Below are positions 9,752-18,685 of a DNA stretch of 64,000 bases, in pieces. The stretch's first letter is position 1, and every line of letters starts with the position of its first letter. The stretch is from Sphingomonas folli (lineage in GTDB: Bacteria > Pseudomonadota > Alphaproteobacteria > Sphingomonadales > Sphingomonadaceae), in NCBI RefSeq assembly GCF_019429525.1, contig NZ_JAHXZL010000006.1, positions 1 through 64,000 on the forward strand, read 5' to 3'. The position numbers and the translations under genes are program-made. Under the pieces are notes generated by a model. It had not been told where the DNA came from and searched no databases. It was given only the letters and a program-made list of their open reading frames with translations.

Positions 9752-11554
9752 TCAGTAGACGCGCTTCTTCGGCTTGATGTACTCGACGTCGTCGGTGAGC
9801 GTGTAGTCGTGGACCGGGCGATAGTCGATCGCGGTGGCGCCGCTCTTGCCGCCCCAGCCCTCGAACGTGGTGATCGTGTGCTTCATCCAGTTGGCGTCGT
9901 CGCGCTCCGGGAAGTCCTCGTGCATGTGCGCGCCGCGGCTCTCCTTGCGGTTGGCCGCGCTCTTCATCGTCACCACCGCCTGGCCGATGAGGTTGTCGAG
10001 CTCGAGCGTCTCGATCAGGTCGGTGTTCCAGACGAGCGAGCGGTCGGTCACGCCGACGTCCTGCACGCCCTGGTAGATCGCCTCGATCTTCTCGACGCCC
10101 TCGGCGAGCAGCGCCGAGTCGCGGAACACCGCGCAGTGGCGCTGCATCGTCCGCTGCATCTCGCCGCGCAGCTTGGCGGTCGGCGTACCGCCGCTCGCGT
10201 GGCGGAAATGATCGAGCCGGCTCAGCGCCATCTCCTCCGAGCCCGCGGGCAGCGGGTTGTGCGGCGTGTTGGGCTTGAGCGTCTCCTTCAGCCGCAGCCC
10301 AGTGGCGCGGCCGAACACGACGAGGTCGATCAGCGAGTTGGAGCCGAGCCGGTTGGCGCCGTGGACCGAGACGCAGGCCGCCTCGCCGACCGCGAACAGC
10401 CCGGGGACGACCGAGTCAGGGTCGCCGTCCCTCAGCCGCACGACCTCGCCGTGATAGTTACACGGCACGCCGCCCATGTTGTAATGGACCGTCGGGGTCA
10501 CCGGCAGCGGCTGGCGCGTCAGGTCGACGCCGGCGAAGATCTTGCCCGTCTCGGTGATCCCGGGCAGCCGCTCGTGCAGCACCTTGGGGTCGATATGGTC
10601 GAGGTGGAGGAAGATATGGTCCTTCTCCTTGCCGACGCCGCGGCCCTCGCGCATCTCCATCGCCATCGAGCGCGCCACCACGTCGCGGCTGGCGAGGTCC
10701 TTGGCGCTGGGGGCGTAGCGCTCCATGAAGCGCTCGCCCTCGGAGTTGGTGAGGTAACCGCCCTCGCCGCGCGCGCCCTCGGTGATCAGCACGCCCGCGC
10801 CGTAGATGCCGGTCGGGTGGAACTGGACGAACTCCATGTCCTGCAGCGGCAGGCCGGCGCGCAGCGCCATGCCGTTGCCGTCCCCGGTGCAGGTATGCGC
10901 CGAGGTGGCCGACTGGTAGACGCGCCCGCCGCCCCCGGTGGCGAGCACCACCGCGTGCGCGCGGAAGCGGTGAATCGAGCCGTCCTCCATGCACAGAGCG
11001 ATCACGCCGCGGCAGGCGCCGTTCTCCATGATCAGGTCGAGCGCGAAATATTCGACGTAGAAGTCGGCGTCATACTTCAGGCTCTGCTGGTACAGCGCGT
11101 GGAGCATGGCGTGGCCGGTGCGGTCCGCCGCGGCGCAGGTGCGCTGCACCGGCGGGCCCTCGCCCATGTTCTGCATGTGGCCGCCGAACGGGCGCTGGTA
11201 GATCGTGCCGTTGTCGTTGCGGCTGAACGGCACGCCGGCATGTTCCAGCTCGTAGACCGCGGCCGGCGCCTCGCGCACCATATACTCGATCGCGTCCTGG
11301 TCGCCGAGCCAGTCGGAGCCCTTGACGGTGTCGAACATGTGCCACGACCAATGGTCGGGCGAGTTGTTGCCGAGCGAGGCGGCGATCCCGCCCTGCGCCG
11401 CGACGGTGTGGCTGCGCGTCGGGAACACCTTGGTGATGCAGGCGGTCTTCAGCCCGCTCTCGGCGATCCCCATGGTCGCGCGCAGCCCCGAGCCGCCCGC
11501 GCCGACGACCACCGCGTCATAGGTGTGGTCGATGATCTTGTACGCGTCGGACAT
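9752..11554 (-). CDS. sdhA: Succinate dehydrogenase flavoprotein subunit
   Basis: 600 residues. Oxidises succinate to fumarate in the TCA cycle and feeds electrons to the quinone pool as part of complex II on the inner membrane face. Visible features: dinucleotide motif [11 protein letters not shown] near residues 15-25, the FAD-attachment sequence [10 protein letters not shown] with its His, substrate-site segments FHPTG and EGARGEGG, and the C-terminal LETLELDNL and REESRGAH-like region (here [13 protein letters not shown]). Ends PKKRVY as in other sphingomonads. Its ATG overlaps the sdhD stop by one base (TGATG). sdhB, which normally follows, is not present; instead the toxin gene converges on its stop codon. 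Confidence 0.98.
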   Translation of the reverse strand: MSDAYKIIDHTYDAVVVGAGGSGLRATMGIAESGLKTACITKVFPTRSHTVAAQGGIAASLGNNSPDHWSWHMFDTVKGSDWLGDQDAIEYMVREAPAAVYELEHAGVPFSRNDNGTIYQRPFGGHMQNMGEGPPVQRTCAAADRTGHAMLHALYQQSLKYDADFYVEYFALDLIMENGACRGVIALCMEDGSIHRFRAHAVVLATGGGGRVYQSATSAHTCTGDGNGMALRAGLPLQDMEFVQFHPTGIYGAGVLITEGARGEGGYLTNSEGERFMERYAPSAKDLASRDVVARSMAMEMREGRGVGKEKDHIFLHLDHIDPKVLHERLPGITETGKIFAGVDLTRQPLPVTPTVHYNMGGVPCNYHGEVVRLRDGDPDSVVPGLFAVGEAACVSVHGANRLGSNSLIDLVVFGRATGLRLKETLKPNTPHNPLPAGSEEMALSRLDHFRHASGGTPTAKLRGEMQRTMQRHCAVFRDSALLAEGVEKIEAIYQGVQDVGVTDRSLVWNTDLIETLELDNLIGQAVVTMKSAANRKESRGAHMHEDFPERDDANWMKHTITTFEGWGGKSGATAIDYRPVHDYTLTDDVEYIKPKKRVY

Positions 11555-11931
11555 CAGGCGGCGGCTCCGAAGGCGACCTTGAGGATCGAGAAGATGGCGA
11601 CCCCGGCGGTCGCGGCGGTGAACAGGTTGAGCAGGATCGTCAGCACGAAGCGGTTCTCTTTGTGCGAGTAATCCTCGATCACCACCTGCAGCCCGAGGCG
11701 GAAGTGATAGAAGACCGAGGCGATCAGCAGCGCCATCGGCACCGCCGCCCAGGCCGAGGAGAGCCACAGCCGCACGGTGGTGTGGTCATAGGAGGGCAGC
11801 ATCGCGATCGACGCCAGGAACCACACCAGCAGCAGGAAATTGGTGCCCGCGGTGATCTTGTGGTGCCACCAGTGATGCGCCCCGGCGTGCGCGCTGCCCA
11901 GCCCGCGGACGCGGCCGATCTCGGTCGTCAT
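11554..11931 (-). CDS. sdhD: Succinate dehydrogenase membrane anchor subunit D
   Basis: 125 residues with three predicted membrane helices (about 30-48, 63-82 and 98-120). The N-terminal [19 protein letters not shown] and central [16 protein letters not shown] are typical of SdhD, the latter containing the residues near haem b and the quinone site. It anchors SdhAB to the membrane with SdhC. The start ATG at 11931 overlaps the sdhC stop (TAATG), and the stop overlaps the sdhA start, so the three genes are translationally coupled. Confidence 0.95.
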   Translation of the reverse strand: MTTEIGRVRGLGSAHAGAHHWWHHKITAGTNFLLLVWFLASIAMLPSYDHTTVRLWLSSAWAAVPMALLIASVFYHFRLGLQVVIEDYSHKENRFVLTILLNLFTAATAGVAIFSILKVAFGAAA

Positions 11932-12359
11932 TACTTGAGCCCCAGGAGGAGAAACCAGAAGCCGGCGGTGAGCAGCACCGACAGGACGAAGGTGAGCAGC
12001 GCCAGCGTGCGGTTGACCTTCAGCTCGAACGCCGCGCCGGTGTCGAGGATGAGATGGCGGATGCCGCTCATCATGTGCTGGAACAGCGACCAGGTGAGCC
12101 CGACGCCGACGATCCAGCCGAGCGGGTTGAGCGCCCCGCTCGCGGTGGTGAACACGTCGAGGAACACGCCGTACGCCTGCGGTCCGGCGGCGATCGCGGC
12201 GAGCCACCACACCAGCAGCAGCGTCCCCACCGTCGCCATGCCGTCGCCGGTGACGCGGTGGAAGATCGAGGCGGTCATCGCCGGCGACCAGCGATAGTGC
12301 AGCCGCAGCGGGCCGCTGAACAGATGCGGGCTGCGCGGGCGGGCGGGTTTGGAGGCCAA
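11931..12359 (-). CDS. sdhC: Succinate dehydrogenase cytochrome b556 subunit
   Basis: 142 residues if the TTG at 12359 is used; this gives the expected N-terminus ASKPARPRSPHL and has AGGA about 9 nt upstream. A longer in-frame start at 12434 is less likely. The conserved SIFHRVTG motif of SdhC and HMMSGIRHLILD, which supplies the haem ligand His, are present. Three membrane helices. First gene of the sdhCDA operon, divergent from the chemoreceptor gene at 12542. Confidence 0.93.
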   Translation of the reverse strand: MASKPARPRSPHLFSGPLRLHYRWSPAMTASIFHRVTGDGMATVGTLLLVWWLAAIAAGPQAYGVFLDVFTTASGALNPLGWIVGVGLTWSLFQHMMSGIRHLILDTGAAFELKVNRTLALLTFVLSVLLTAGFWFLLLGLK

Positions 12360-12475
12360 GCGCTGGGTTCCTCGGGTGACGATACGGCGGACAGATTTGG
12401 CGCGGTCTATGCGTCCAGCCGCGGCGTGATGCAAGCTTGGTGCCGGGTGCGCGGCGTCGAATCGGCGAGCGTTGC

Positions 12476-12490
12476 CTAACCCACTGTTAA
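12476..12490 (+). promoter_or_regulatory. Candidate CtrA box before the chemoreceptor pair
   Basis: CTAA-N7-TTAA at 12476-12490 matches seven of eight positions of the established CtrA consensus TTAA-N7-TTAA. It lies 52 bp upstream of the first chemoreceptor gene. Motility and chemotaxis genes are commonly in the CtrA regulon in alphaproteobacteria. It could equally serve the divergent sdhC. Confidence 0.5.
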
Positions 12491-12541
12491 CCCGGGAGCG
12501 CTAGCTAGAGCGTCGACTCTGACCATCCCGGGAGCCGCTCC

Positions 12542-13897
12542 TTGCCCCACGACCTGCCGCCGATCGGATCGGTCGCCGCTACCTTCGACCTCACCGCCCG
12601 CTTCCGCGTGTTCGACGTCGACGGCCGGCTGACCCAGGCGTCGCGCGACGTGTGGGAGGCGCTGGCACCGCGCGTCCGGGAGATCGCGCACGCCTATTGG
12701 GAGCAGTGGCAGCGCTGCTTCGCCGACCGCCGCTCGTGGGCGACGCACGAGACCGAGCGGATGATCGACCTGGGCTGCACCTTCCTCGAGAACCGCTTCC
12801 TGCGCACCCGCGAGCGCGCCTGGATCGAGTCGATCGAGCGCTCGGTCGCCGGCGCCTATGCCGCCGACGTCACGCCGATGGCGCTCCTGTCGATGATCAG
12901 CGCGAGCGACCGCGCCGCGCTCGACGTGCTGATGGCGACGGTGGCGCGCGACGATCCGCGGCTGCCCGAGCTGGTCGACACGCTGATGCGCCTGTCCGCG
13001 CTGGAGGGGGAGATCACGGTCGAGATGTACGCCTCCTACCGCGAGCACCGCGCGCAGGTGGCGCGCGACCGGCTCGCCGCCGAGTTCCGCGACGGCATCG
13101 CGGTGACGGTGGAGGACACCACGCGCGAGGGCGACAACCTCCGCGCCCAGGCCTCCCACGCGTCCTCGGCGGCGCGCGGCATGCTGGGCAAGACCAGCGA
13201 GGTCGCCGCCGCGGCGGAACAGTCGGCGGTGGCGATGCGCGACGCCGCCTCCACCGCGGCGGGGCTGATCCGCGCGATCGAGGACGCGCGCGCCGAGGTC
13301 GAGGTCGCCGCCGATATCGCCACGCGCGCCGCCGGCCAGGCGGGCGACGCGGTCAACGTCTCGGGCGCGCTGAGCGACCATGCCAAGTCGATCGAGTCGA
13401 TCCTGGGGCTGATCCGCGACATCGCGGGCCAGACCAACCTGCTCGCGCTCAACGCCACGATCGAGGCGGCGCGCGCGGGCGACGCCGGGCGCGGCTTCGC
13501 GGTGGTGGCGCAGGAGGTGAAGAGCCTCGCCAGCCAGACCGCGCGCGCCACCGACGACATCGCCGCCAAGATCGCCGCGATCCAGGCCGCCACGCGGGTC
13601 ACGGTCGACACCTCGGCCTCGATCCGCACCACCGTCGCCGAGGTGCAGGATTCGGCGACGCGGATCCGCCACGCGATGGAGTCGCAGGCGCAGACCGTCA
13701 CCGCGATCACCGCGGCGGTGGACGAGACCGCGCTGGCGGCCGACTCGATGTCGCACACGATCGCCGCGATCCGCGAGGACACCGAGACGGTGGCGACCGA
13801 GATCGACCGGCTCGGGGCGGGCTTCGACTCGCTGGCTGGCCGTCTCGGCGCGCTGGACGGCCACGCCGGCGACTTCGCCAGCAAGGTCGCGGCCTGA
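12542..13897 (+). CDS. Soluble methyl-accepting chemotaxis protein with globin-coupled-sensor-like N-terminus
   Basis: 451 residues, TTG start with GGGAG about 9 nt upstream. No membrane segment, so cytosolic. Residues about 25-180 are helical and follow the spacing of a protoglobin sensor (IAHAYWEQW, then FLENRFL and [28 protein letters not shown]), but no His is found where the proximal haem ligand is expected, so haem binding is doubtful. Residues about 200-440 form the signalling domain; the hairpin tip reads [20 protein letters not shown], the CheA/CheW contact site, flanked by Glu/Gln-rich methylation helices. Followed 29 bp later by a second receptor with an almost identical signalling core. 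Confidence 0.9.
   Translation: MPHDLPPIGSVAATFDLTARFRVFDVDGRLTQASRDVWEALAPRVREIAHAYWEQWQRCFADRRSWATHETERMIDLGCTFLENRFLRTRERAWIESIERSVAGAYAADVTPMALLSMISASDRAALDVLMATVARDDPRLPELVDTLMRLSALEGEITVEMYASYREHRAQVARDRLAAEFRDGIAVTVEDTTREGDNLRAQASHASSAARGMLGKTSEVAAAAEQSAVAMRDAASTAAGLIRAIEDARAEVEVAADIATRAAGQAGDAVNVSGALSDHAKSIESILGLIRDIAGQTNLLALNATIEAARAGDAGRGFAVVAQEVKSLASQTARATDDIAAKIAAIQAATRVTVDTSASIRTTVAEVQDSATRIRHAMESQAQTVTAITAAVDETALAADSMSHTIAAIREDTETVATEIDRLGAGFDSLAGRLGALDGHAGDFASKVAA
13367..13624 (+). repeat. 258-bp segment identical to 14749-15006 (copy 1)
   Basis: Base-by-base comparison shows no difference over 258 bp, encoding the hairpin tip and flanking helices of the chemoreceptor signalling domain. 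Sequence outside this block is clearly diverged between the two genes. Confidence 0.95.
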
Positions 13898-13926
13898 TCT
13901 TTTCCTTCGGGTGCGAGTGAGCGTCG

Positions 13927-15276
13927 ATGCGGATGGTGCACCACGATGAGCGCGGCCTGACCGACCGCGTCGGCGACTTCGACTGGGACGGCGGCATCCT
14001 GCCGGCGTGCGGGGAGATCGCCGCGCTGCTCGACGCCGCCGACGGCTGGCGCCAGGTGGCGCAGACCTTCTGGGACCATCTGCTCGCGCTGCCGACGCTG
14101 CCCGCGGCGACGCGCGGCATCGGCGCGGAGCGGCTCGCCGACCAGCTCGGCCGCGCGACCCATTACATGCGGCTGCGCTACACCGAGCCGTTCAGCGCGC
14201 GCTGGCACGCGATGGTGATCGGCCAGGTCGACGTCTCGCAGGCCAATGGCGTGCCGCTGACGCTGCTGCTCGCCGCGCTGACGCGCGCGCACGGCCACAC
14301 GCTGGAGCTGCTCGGCACCGGCTGCGCGGGCGACGCCGCGAGGCTGCAGCGACTGAGCAACGTCGTGCTGCGGCTGGCGATGATGGAATCGGACCTGATG
14401 GCGTCGCGGCTCGGCGAGCTGTCGCTGGGCGCGACACGCGCGGTGCGCGCCGAGCGTGCGGCGGCGTTCCGCACCAGCATCAGCGACGGCATCGGCGTGA
14501 TCGCGACTCGCGGCCAGGTCGTGCGCGACAAGGCGCGCGCCGTGGCGGGCTCGACCCGCGGCATGCTCGACAAGACGAGCGAGGTCGCCACCGCGGCCGA
14601 ACAGTCCGCCGTGGCGATGCGCGACGCCGCCTCCACCGCGGCGGGGCTGATCCGCGCGATCGATTCGGTGCAGAGCGACATGCGCGCCTGCACCACCACG
14701 CTGGAGGACGCGAACGCGCAGGCCGAGGACGCGGTGAGCGCCAGCGCGGCGCTGAGCGACCATGCCAAGTCGATCGAGTCGATCCTGGGGCTGATCCGCG
14801 ACATCGCGGGCCAGACCAACCTGCTCGCGCTCAACGCCACGATCGAGGCGGCGCGCGCGGGCGACGCCGGGCGCGGCTTCGCGGTGGTGGCGCAGGAGGT
14901 GAAGAGCCTCGCCAGCCAGACCGCGCGCGCCACCGACGACATCGCCGCCAAGATCGCCGCGATCCAGGCCGCCACGCGGGTCACGGTCGACACCTCGGCC
15001 TCGATCAAGGACACGGTGGGCAAGGTGCGGCGCTCGGCGGTGCAGGTCACCGCGGCGATGCAGCTGCAGGCGCAGACCGTCACCGCGATCACCGCCGCGG
15101 TCGACGAGACCGCGCTGGCGGCCGACTCGATGTCGCACACCATCGCGGCGATCCGCGAGGACACCAACGACGTCACCGGCGAGATCGAGTCGCTCGGCCA
15201 CGCCTTCGAGCAGATCGGCGACCGGTTCGACACGCTGCGCGCCTCGGCGGAGAGCTTCTCCGCGAGCGAGGGATGA
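13927..15276 (+). CDS. Soluble methyl-accepting chemotaxis protein, second of a tandem pair
   Basis: 449 residues, no membrane segment. The N-terminal 170 residues are a different helical sensor region ([23 protein letters not shown], then [19 protein letters not shown]) with a fold pattern similar to that of the upstream receptor but little sequence identity and no obvious cofactor ligand. The C-terminal signalling domain contains the canonical tip [21 protein letters not shown]. In the same operon as the preceding receptor (29-bp gap). Sharing of 258 identical bp with that gene points to recent duplication followed by sensor divergence, or to gene conversion. It probably joins mixed cytosolic receptor arrays with its neighbour. 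Confidence 0.9.
   Translation: MRMVHHDERGLTDRVGDFDWDGGILPACGEIAALLDAADGWRQVAQTFWDHLLALPTLPAATRGIGAERLADQLGRATHYMRLRYTEPFSARWHAMVIGQVDVSQANGVPLTLLLAALTRAHGHTLELLGTGCAGDAARLQRLSNVVLRLAMMESDLMASRLGELSLGATRAVRAERAAAFRTSISDGIGVIATRGQVVRDKARAVAGSTRGMLDKTSEVATAAEQSAVAMRDAASTAAGLIRAIDSVQSDMRACTTTLEDANAQAEDAVSASAALSDHAKSIESILGLIRDIAGQTNLLALNATIEAARAGDAGRGFAVVAQEVKSLASQTARATDDIAAKIAAIQAATRVTVDTSASIKDTVGKVRRSAVQVTAAMQLQAQTVTAITAAVDETALAADSMSHTIAAIREDTNDVTGEIESLGHAFEQIGDRFDTLRASAESFSASEG
14749..15006 (+). repeat. 258-bp segment identical to 13367-13624 (copy 2)
   Basis: Second copy of the identical block within the second chemoreceptor gene; the two copies are 1,382 bp apart in direct orientation and could recombine to delete one sensor domain. 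Confidence 0.95.
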
Positions 15277-15438
15277 GCGGAGCGGGAGCGGGCGGGGTCG
15301 CGGCGCGCTTTCCCTGCGGCTCTCTCGATCGCGATCCTCCACCGCGAGGGGCGGATGAGGCGTGAGCGACCCGCCGGTCGGACCACCTCCACGCGACGCC
15401 TCTGGCCCAGCGCCCGCTCCCGTCCTATCGCGGCGCGC

Positions 15439-16134
15439 ATGGTCAACATCCTCCTCACCGGGGCGAGCCGCGGCATCGGCGCCGCCGTCGCCGCCGCGCT
15501 CGACGCCGCCCCCGGCGTCACGCTCGCGCGCCACGCCACCGCGAGCGGCCTCGCCGCCGACTTCGCCGACCCCGCCGCGCCCGCGCTCCTATGGGACGCC
15601 GCGCTCGACCGGCTCGGCGGCCGCGTCGACGTGCTGATCAACAACGCCGGCGTGTTCGAGGCCAACCCGCTCGACTCGGACGACTGGGTCGCCGGCTGGG
15701 AGCGCACGCTGCGGATCAACCTCACCGCCGCGGCCGAGCTGAGCCGGCTGGCGGTGCGCCACTGGCAGGCGGGCGGGCGCGGCGGCCGGCTGGTCAACGT
15801 CGCCAGTCGCGCCGCCTATCGCGGCGACAGCCCGGCGCACTGGCACTATGCCGCCGCCAAGGCGGGCATGGTGGCGATGACCAAGACGATCGCGCGCGGC
15901 TATGCCCGCGACGAGATCCTCGCCTTCGCGATCTGCCCGGGCTTCACCATGACCGGCATGGCCGAGGACTATCTCGCCAGCCGTGGCGGCGACAAGCTCC
16001 TCGCCGACATCCCGCTCGGTCGCGTCGCCCAGCCCGAGGAGGTGGCCGCGGTGGCACGCTTCCTCGCGCTCGAGGCGCCGGCGTCGATGACCGGCGCGGT
16101 GCTCGACGTGAACGGGGCCAGCTATGTCCGCTGA
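15439..16134 (+). CDS. Short-chain dehydrogenase/reductase (SDR)
   Basis: 231 residues from ATG at 15439, immediately before the conserved NILLTGASRGIGAAVA cofactor motif (TGxxxGIG). NNAGVF is the stabilising NNAG motif, and HYAAAKAGMVAMTK provides the Tyr-x-x-x-Lys catalytic pair. The C-terminus ASMTGAVLDVNGASYV is typical of classical SDRs. It reduces or oxidises a carbonyl/alcohol with NAD(P); the substrate cannot be told. Its end overlaps the prmA start by 11 bp. Confidence 0.9.
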   Translation: MVNILLTGASRGIGAAVAAALDAAPGVTLARHATASGLAADFADPAAPALLWDAALDRLGGRVDVLINNAGVFEANPLDSDDWVAGWERTLRINLTAAAELSRLAVRHWQAGGRGGRLVNVASRAAYRGDSPAHWHYAAAKAGMVAMTKTIARGYARDEILAFAICPGFTMTGMAEDYLASRGGDKLLADIPLGRVAQPEEVAAVARFLALEAPASMTGAVLDVNGASYVR

Positions 16135-17071
16135 GGCGATCGACAGCTGGCGCGTCACCCTGCCCTGCACCCGCGCCGAAGCCGAGGCGATCGACGCCGC
16201 CGACGATCTCGCGATCGACGCGGTGCTGATGACCAGCGAGGAGGTCGAGGACGATCGCGAGCGCTGGCGGCTCGACGCCTATATGGAGCACGCGCCCGAC
16301 TCGGCGATGCTCGCGGCGCTGCGCGCGCTGGTGCCGAGCGCGGGGGGGACCGAGCCGGCGGTGACCGCGCTCACCGCGCAGGACTGGGTGACGCTGAGCC
16401 AGGCCGGGCTGGAGCCGATCAGCGAGGGGCGCTTCGTCGTCCACACCAGCGCGCACCCGGCGGAGGCACCGCCGGGCGGGCGCGCCTTCCTGATCGACGC
16501 GGGCCAGGCGTTCGGCACCGGTCATCACGCCACCACCTCGGGCTGCCTCGCCATGCTCGACTCGCTCGCCGACCGCGCGGTGGACAACGCGATCGACCTC
16601 GGCACCGGCACCGGGCTGCTCGCCTTCGCCGCGCGCCACCTCTGGCCCGCCGCGCGGGTGACCGCGACCGACATCGACCCAGCCGCGATCGAGGTGACCC
16701 GCGCGAACATGGCGGCCAACGCGGTCGACGGCATCGCGCTGGTGGTCGCCGACGGCGCGCTGGCCGAGTCGATCGCGGCGCGCGCGCCCTACGACCTGGT
16801 GATCGCCAACATCCTGGCCGGGCCGCTGATCTCGATGGCGCCCGAGGTGGCGGCGATCGCCGCGCCGCGCGCCGCGATCGTGCTCGCCGGACTGCTCGAG
16901 ACGCAGCGCGCCGAGGTGGTGGCGGCGTTCGAGCGCTTCGGCTGCGCGTTGGAGGCGGTCGACCGCCGCGGCGACTGGACGATCCTGCGGCTGGCCGCGG
17001 GCGCGACCCGCCACGTCCCCGAACAGGCCCCCGACCCGCGCGGGCGCGACGGCTGGGCGCTCGACCTATAG
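16124..17071 (+). CDS. prmA: Ribosomal protein L11 methyltransferase
   Basis: 315 residues. SAM-dependent trimethylation of L11 on the ribosome. The motif AFGTGHHATTSGCL and NAIDLGTGTGLLAFAA is the PrmA signature and SAM-binding loop, followed by ATDIDPAAIEVTRAN and the catalytic-domain motif DLVIANILAGPL (NIL-type). The N-terminal 100 residues are the L11-recognition domain. Overlaps the upstream SDR by 11 bp, so coexpressed. Length matches the alphaproteobacterial form. Confidence 0.95.
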   Translation: MSAEAIDSWRVTLPCTRAEAEAIDAADDLAIDAVLMTSEEVEDDRERWRLDAYMEHAPDSAMLAALRALVPSAGGTEPAVTALTAQDWVTLSQAGLEPISEGRFVVHTSAHPAEAPPGGRAFLIDAGQAFGTGHHATTSGCLAMLDSLADRAVDNAIDLGTGTGLLAFAARHLWPAARVTATDIDPAAIEVTRANMAANAVDGIALVVADGALAESIAARAPYDLVIANILAGPLISMAPEVAAIAAPRAAIVLAGLLETQRAEVVAAFERFGCALEAVDRRGDWTILRLAAGATRHVPEQAPDPRGRDGWALDL

Positions 17072-17121
17072 GGTAGGGACGATGGCGGGCGGTCGTGGAC
17101 CTCGACCCTCCCTCACGACCC

Positions 17122-17213
17122 TGTTCCCCGGCGGAAGCCGGGGTCCAGGTGAGAGAGCGGCGGTGGGTCTCGCCAGCGTCCCCCAACTGGGCCCCGGCGT
17201 CCGTTGGGGAACA
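17122..17213. repeat. Inverted repeat of a dispersed GC-rich family (family C)
   Basis: Arms at 17122-17148 and 17187-17213 (27 nt each) match in inverted orientation at 23 positions, with 38 nt between. The arm contains CTGGGCCCCGGC and GGGGAACA, a type common between genes of sphingomonads. It could form a long hairpin in RNA between prmA and the convergent divK and may serve as a bidirectional terminator. Confidence 0.75.
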
Positions 17214-17267
17214 GGCAAGAGGCAGGCGCTATCGCTCAGCCGCGGGCGAGCGGCACCGCGCCGCTGC

Positions 17268-17630
17268 TCACACCAGCGACCCCACCGCGGTGATGAAGCG
17301 CGCCAGCGTGATCGGCTTGGAGATATAGGCGTCCGCCCCCGCGGCGCGGATCCGCTCCTCGTCCTCGCGCCCCGCATAGGCGGTCACCGCCATCACCGGG
17401 ATGTGGCGCAGTGCCGCGTCGGCCTTGAGCTCGAGGATCAGCTCATAGCCCGTCACGTGCGGCATCTGTATGTCCATCACGATCAGGTCGGGCATGAACG
17501 CGCGGGTGCGCTCCACCGCCTCGCGCCCGTCGCGCACCGGCTCGACGGCGAAGTCGTGCGCCCGCAACAGGTCACAGAACAGCTTGAGATTGAGTTCATT
17601 GTCCTCGACAACGAGCACCCGTTTGGCCAC
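17268..17630 (-). CDS. divK: Single-domain response regulator DivK
   Basis: 120 residues, GTG start at 17630 with AGGAGA 9 nt upstream. Receiver domain only: acidic pair VEDNELNLKLF near the N-terminus, phospho-acceptor D53 in LIVMDIQMP, Thr in AVTAYA and the Lys in YISKP. VEDNELNLKLFCDLL is the DivK signature. DivK is phosphorylated by DivJ/PleC and controls CckA and so CtrA in the alphaproteobacterial cell cycle. It is divergent from the DUF3572 gene, a conserved neighbour in sphingomonads. Confidence 0.95.
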   Translation of the reverse strand: MAKRVLVVEDNELNLKLFCDLLRAHDFAVEPVRDGREAVERTRAFMPDLIVMDIQMPHVTGYELILELKADAALRHIPVMAVTAYAGREDEERIRAAGADAYISKPITLARFITAVGSLV

Positions 17631-17663
17631 GCGCCACTTTCTCCTCTGACGCATCGACAGATA

Positions 17664-17945
17664 ATGGTCCGAACCGATCCAAACCAGTCCGACGCGACCA
17701 CGATCGCGCTCGACGCTCTCGCCTGGACGCTTAACGAACCGTTGCGCGCCGAACGACTTATCGGCGTGACGGGGCTCGCACCCGACGATCTGCGCGCGCG
17801 CCTGCGCGAACCCGCCGTCCTGGCCGCGTGCCTCGCCTTCCTCGAGGCGCACGAGCCCGATCTCCTCGCCTGCGCCGCGGCGATCGGCACCACGCCCGCC
17901 GCGCTCGTCGCGGCACGCGCCCGACTGGAGGAAGCGCCACGATGA
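17664..17945 (+). CDS. DUF3572 family protein
   Basis: 93 residues, ATG at 17664. The sequence DATTIALDALAWTLNEPLRAERLIGVTGL followed by DLLACAAAIGTTPAALVAARARL matches the small helical DUF3572 proteins found beside divK in alphaproteobacteria. No function is established. Its stop overlaps the HAD gene start (ATGA at 17942-17945). It is divergent from divK with a gap of 33 bp. Confidence 0.88.
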   Translation: MVRTDPNQSDATTIALDALAWTLNEPLRAERLIGVTGLAPDDLRARLREPAVLAACLAFLEAHEPDLLACAAAIGTTPAALVAARARLEEAPR

Positions 17946-18592
17946 CTCGACCGCTGCTGATCAGCGACTGCGACGAGGTCTTACTCCACATGGTGCGCCA
18001 CTTCGCCACCTGGCTCGACGAAGCGCACGACATCGAGTTCCGCTACGATAGCTGGGAATTGGCCAAGAACATGCGTCGGCGCGGCGGCGCGCCGCTGACC
18101 CAGGCGGAGATGTTCGGCTATCTCGGCGGCTTCTTCCCGGCCGAGATGGCGCGCCAGACGCTGGTGCCGCACGCCGGCGCGGCGCTGGCGCGGCTGGCCG
18201 AGCGCGCCGACATCGTCATCCTCACCAACCTCGAGGACCAGTGCCGCACGCACCGGGTGGCGCAGCTCGAGCGGTTCGGCATCGCGCACCGCGTCGAGTG
18301 CAACCAGGGCGGCAAGGGCGCGCCGGTGGCGCGGCTGGTGGCCGAATACGGCGACCCCGTCACCGTCTTCGTCGACGATCTGCCGCACCACCATGAATCG
18401 GTGGCGCAGCACGCGCCCGGCGTGTGGCGGCTCCACATGATCGCCGAGCCCGCGCTCGCCGCGGGCGTCCCCCCCGCGCCCCGGGCGCACGCGCGCATCG
18501 ACGACTGGCCCGCGGCCGAGGCGTGGATCGCGGCGCGCTTCGAAGACGGCGTGCCCGCACCCGCGGTCGAGGCGACGCCGGCCGAGGCTTGA
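17942..18592 (+). CDS. HAD-superfamily hydrolase
   Basis: 216 residues, ATG at 17942. Motif I is present but altered: LISDCDEVLL has DxDE (the usual DxDxT/V). Motif II is IVILTNLED, and the acidic motif IV is VTVFVDDLPHHHESV, with two Asp residues for Mg2+. A phosphatase or related hydrolase is likely, substrate unknown. Translationally coupled to DUF3572. Its stop codon lies within the first unit of a tandem hairpin repeat (18586-18674) that separates it from the RidA gene. Confidence 0.85.
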   Translation: MTRPLLISDCDEVLLHMVRHFATWLDEAHDIEFRYDSWELAKNMRRRGGAPLTQAEMFGYLGGFFPAEMARQTLVPHAGAALARLAERADIVILTNLEDQCRTHRVAQLERFGIAHRVECNQGGKGAPVARLVAEYGDPVTVFVDDLPHHHESVAQHAPGVWRLHMIAEPALAAGVPPAPRAHARIDDWPAAEAWIAARFEDGVPAPAVEATPAEA

Positions 18593-18674
18593 CCGGCGCG
18601 GGAACGCGCCGCCTCAGGCTTGACCGGCGCGGGAACGCGCCGCCTCAGGCTTGACCGGCGCGGGAACGCGCCGC
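18586..18674 (+). repeat. Three tandem 31-bp units, each a 7-bp-stem hairpin
   Basis: Unit GGCTTGACCGGCGCGGGAAC plus GCGCCGCCTCA occurs at 18586-18616, 18617-18647 and, shortened to 27 nt, at 18648-18674. Each unit contains CGGCGCG-GGAA-CGCGCCG, a perfect 7-bp stem with a GGAA tetraloop. The first carries the HAD stop codon and the third ends 11 nt before the RidA start. No U-tract follows, so a classical terminator is unlikely; an mRNA-stability or attenuation role is possible. Confidence 0.9.
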
Positions 18675-18685
18675 AGGGGGAGCGC

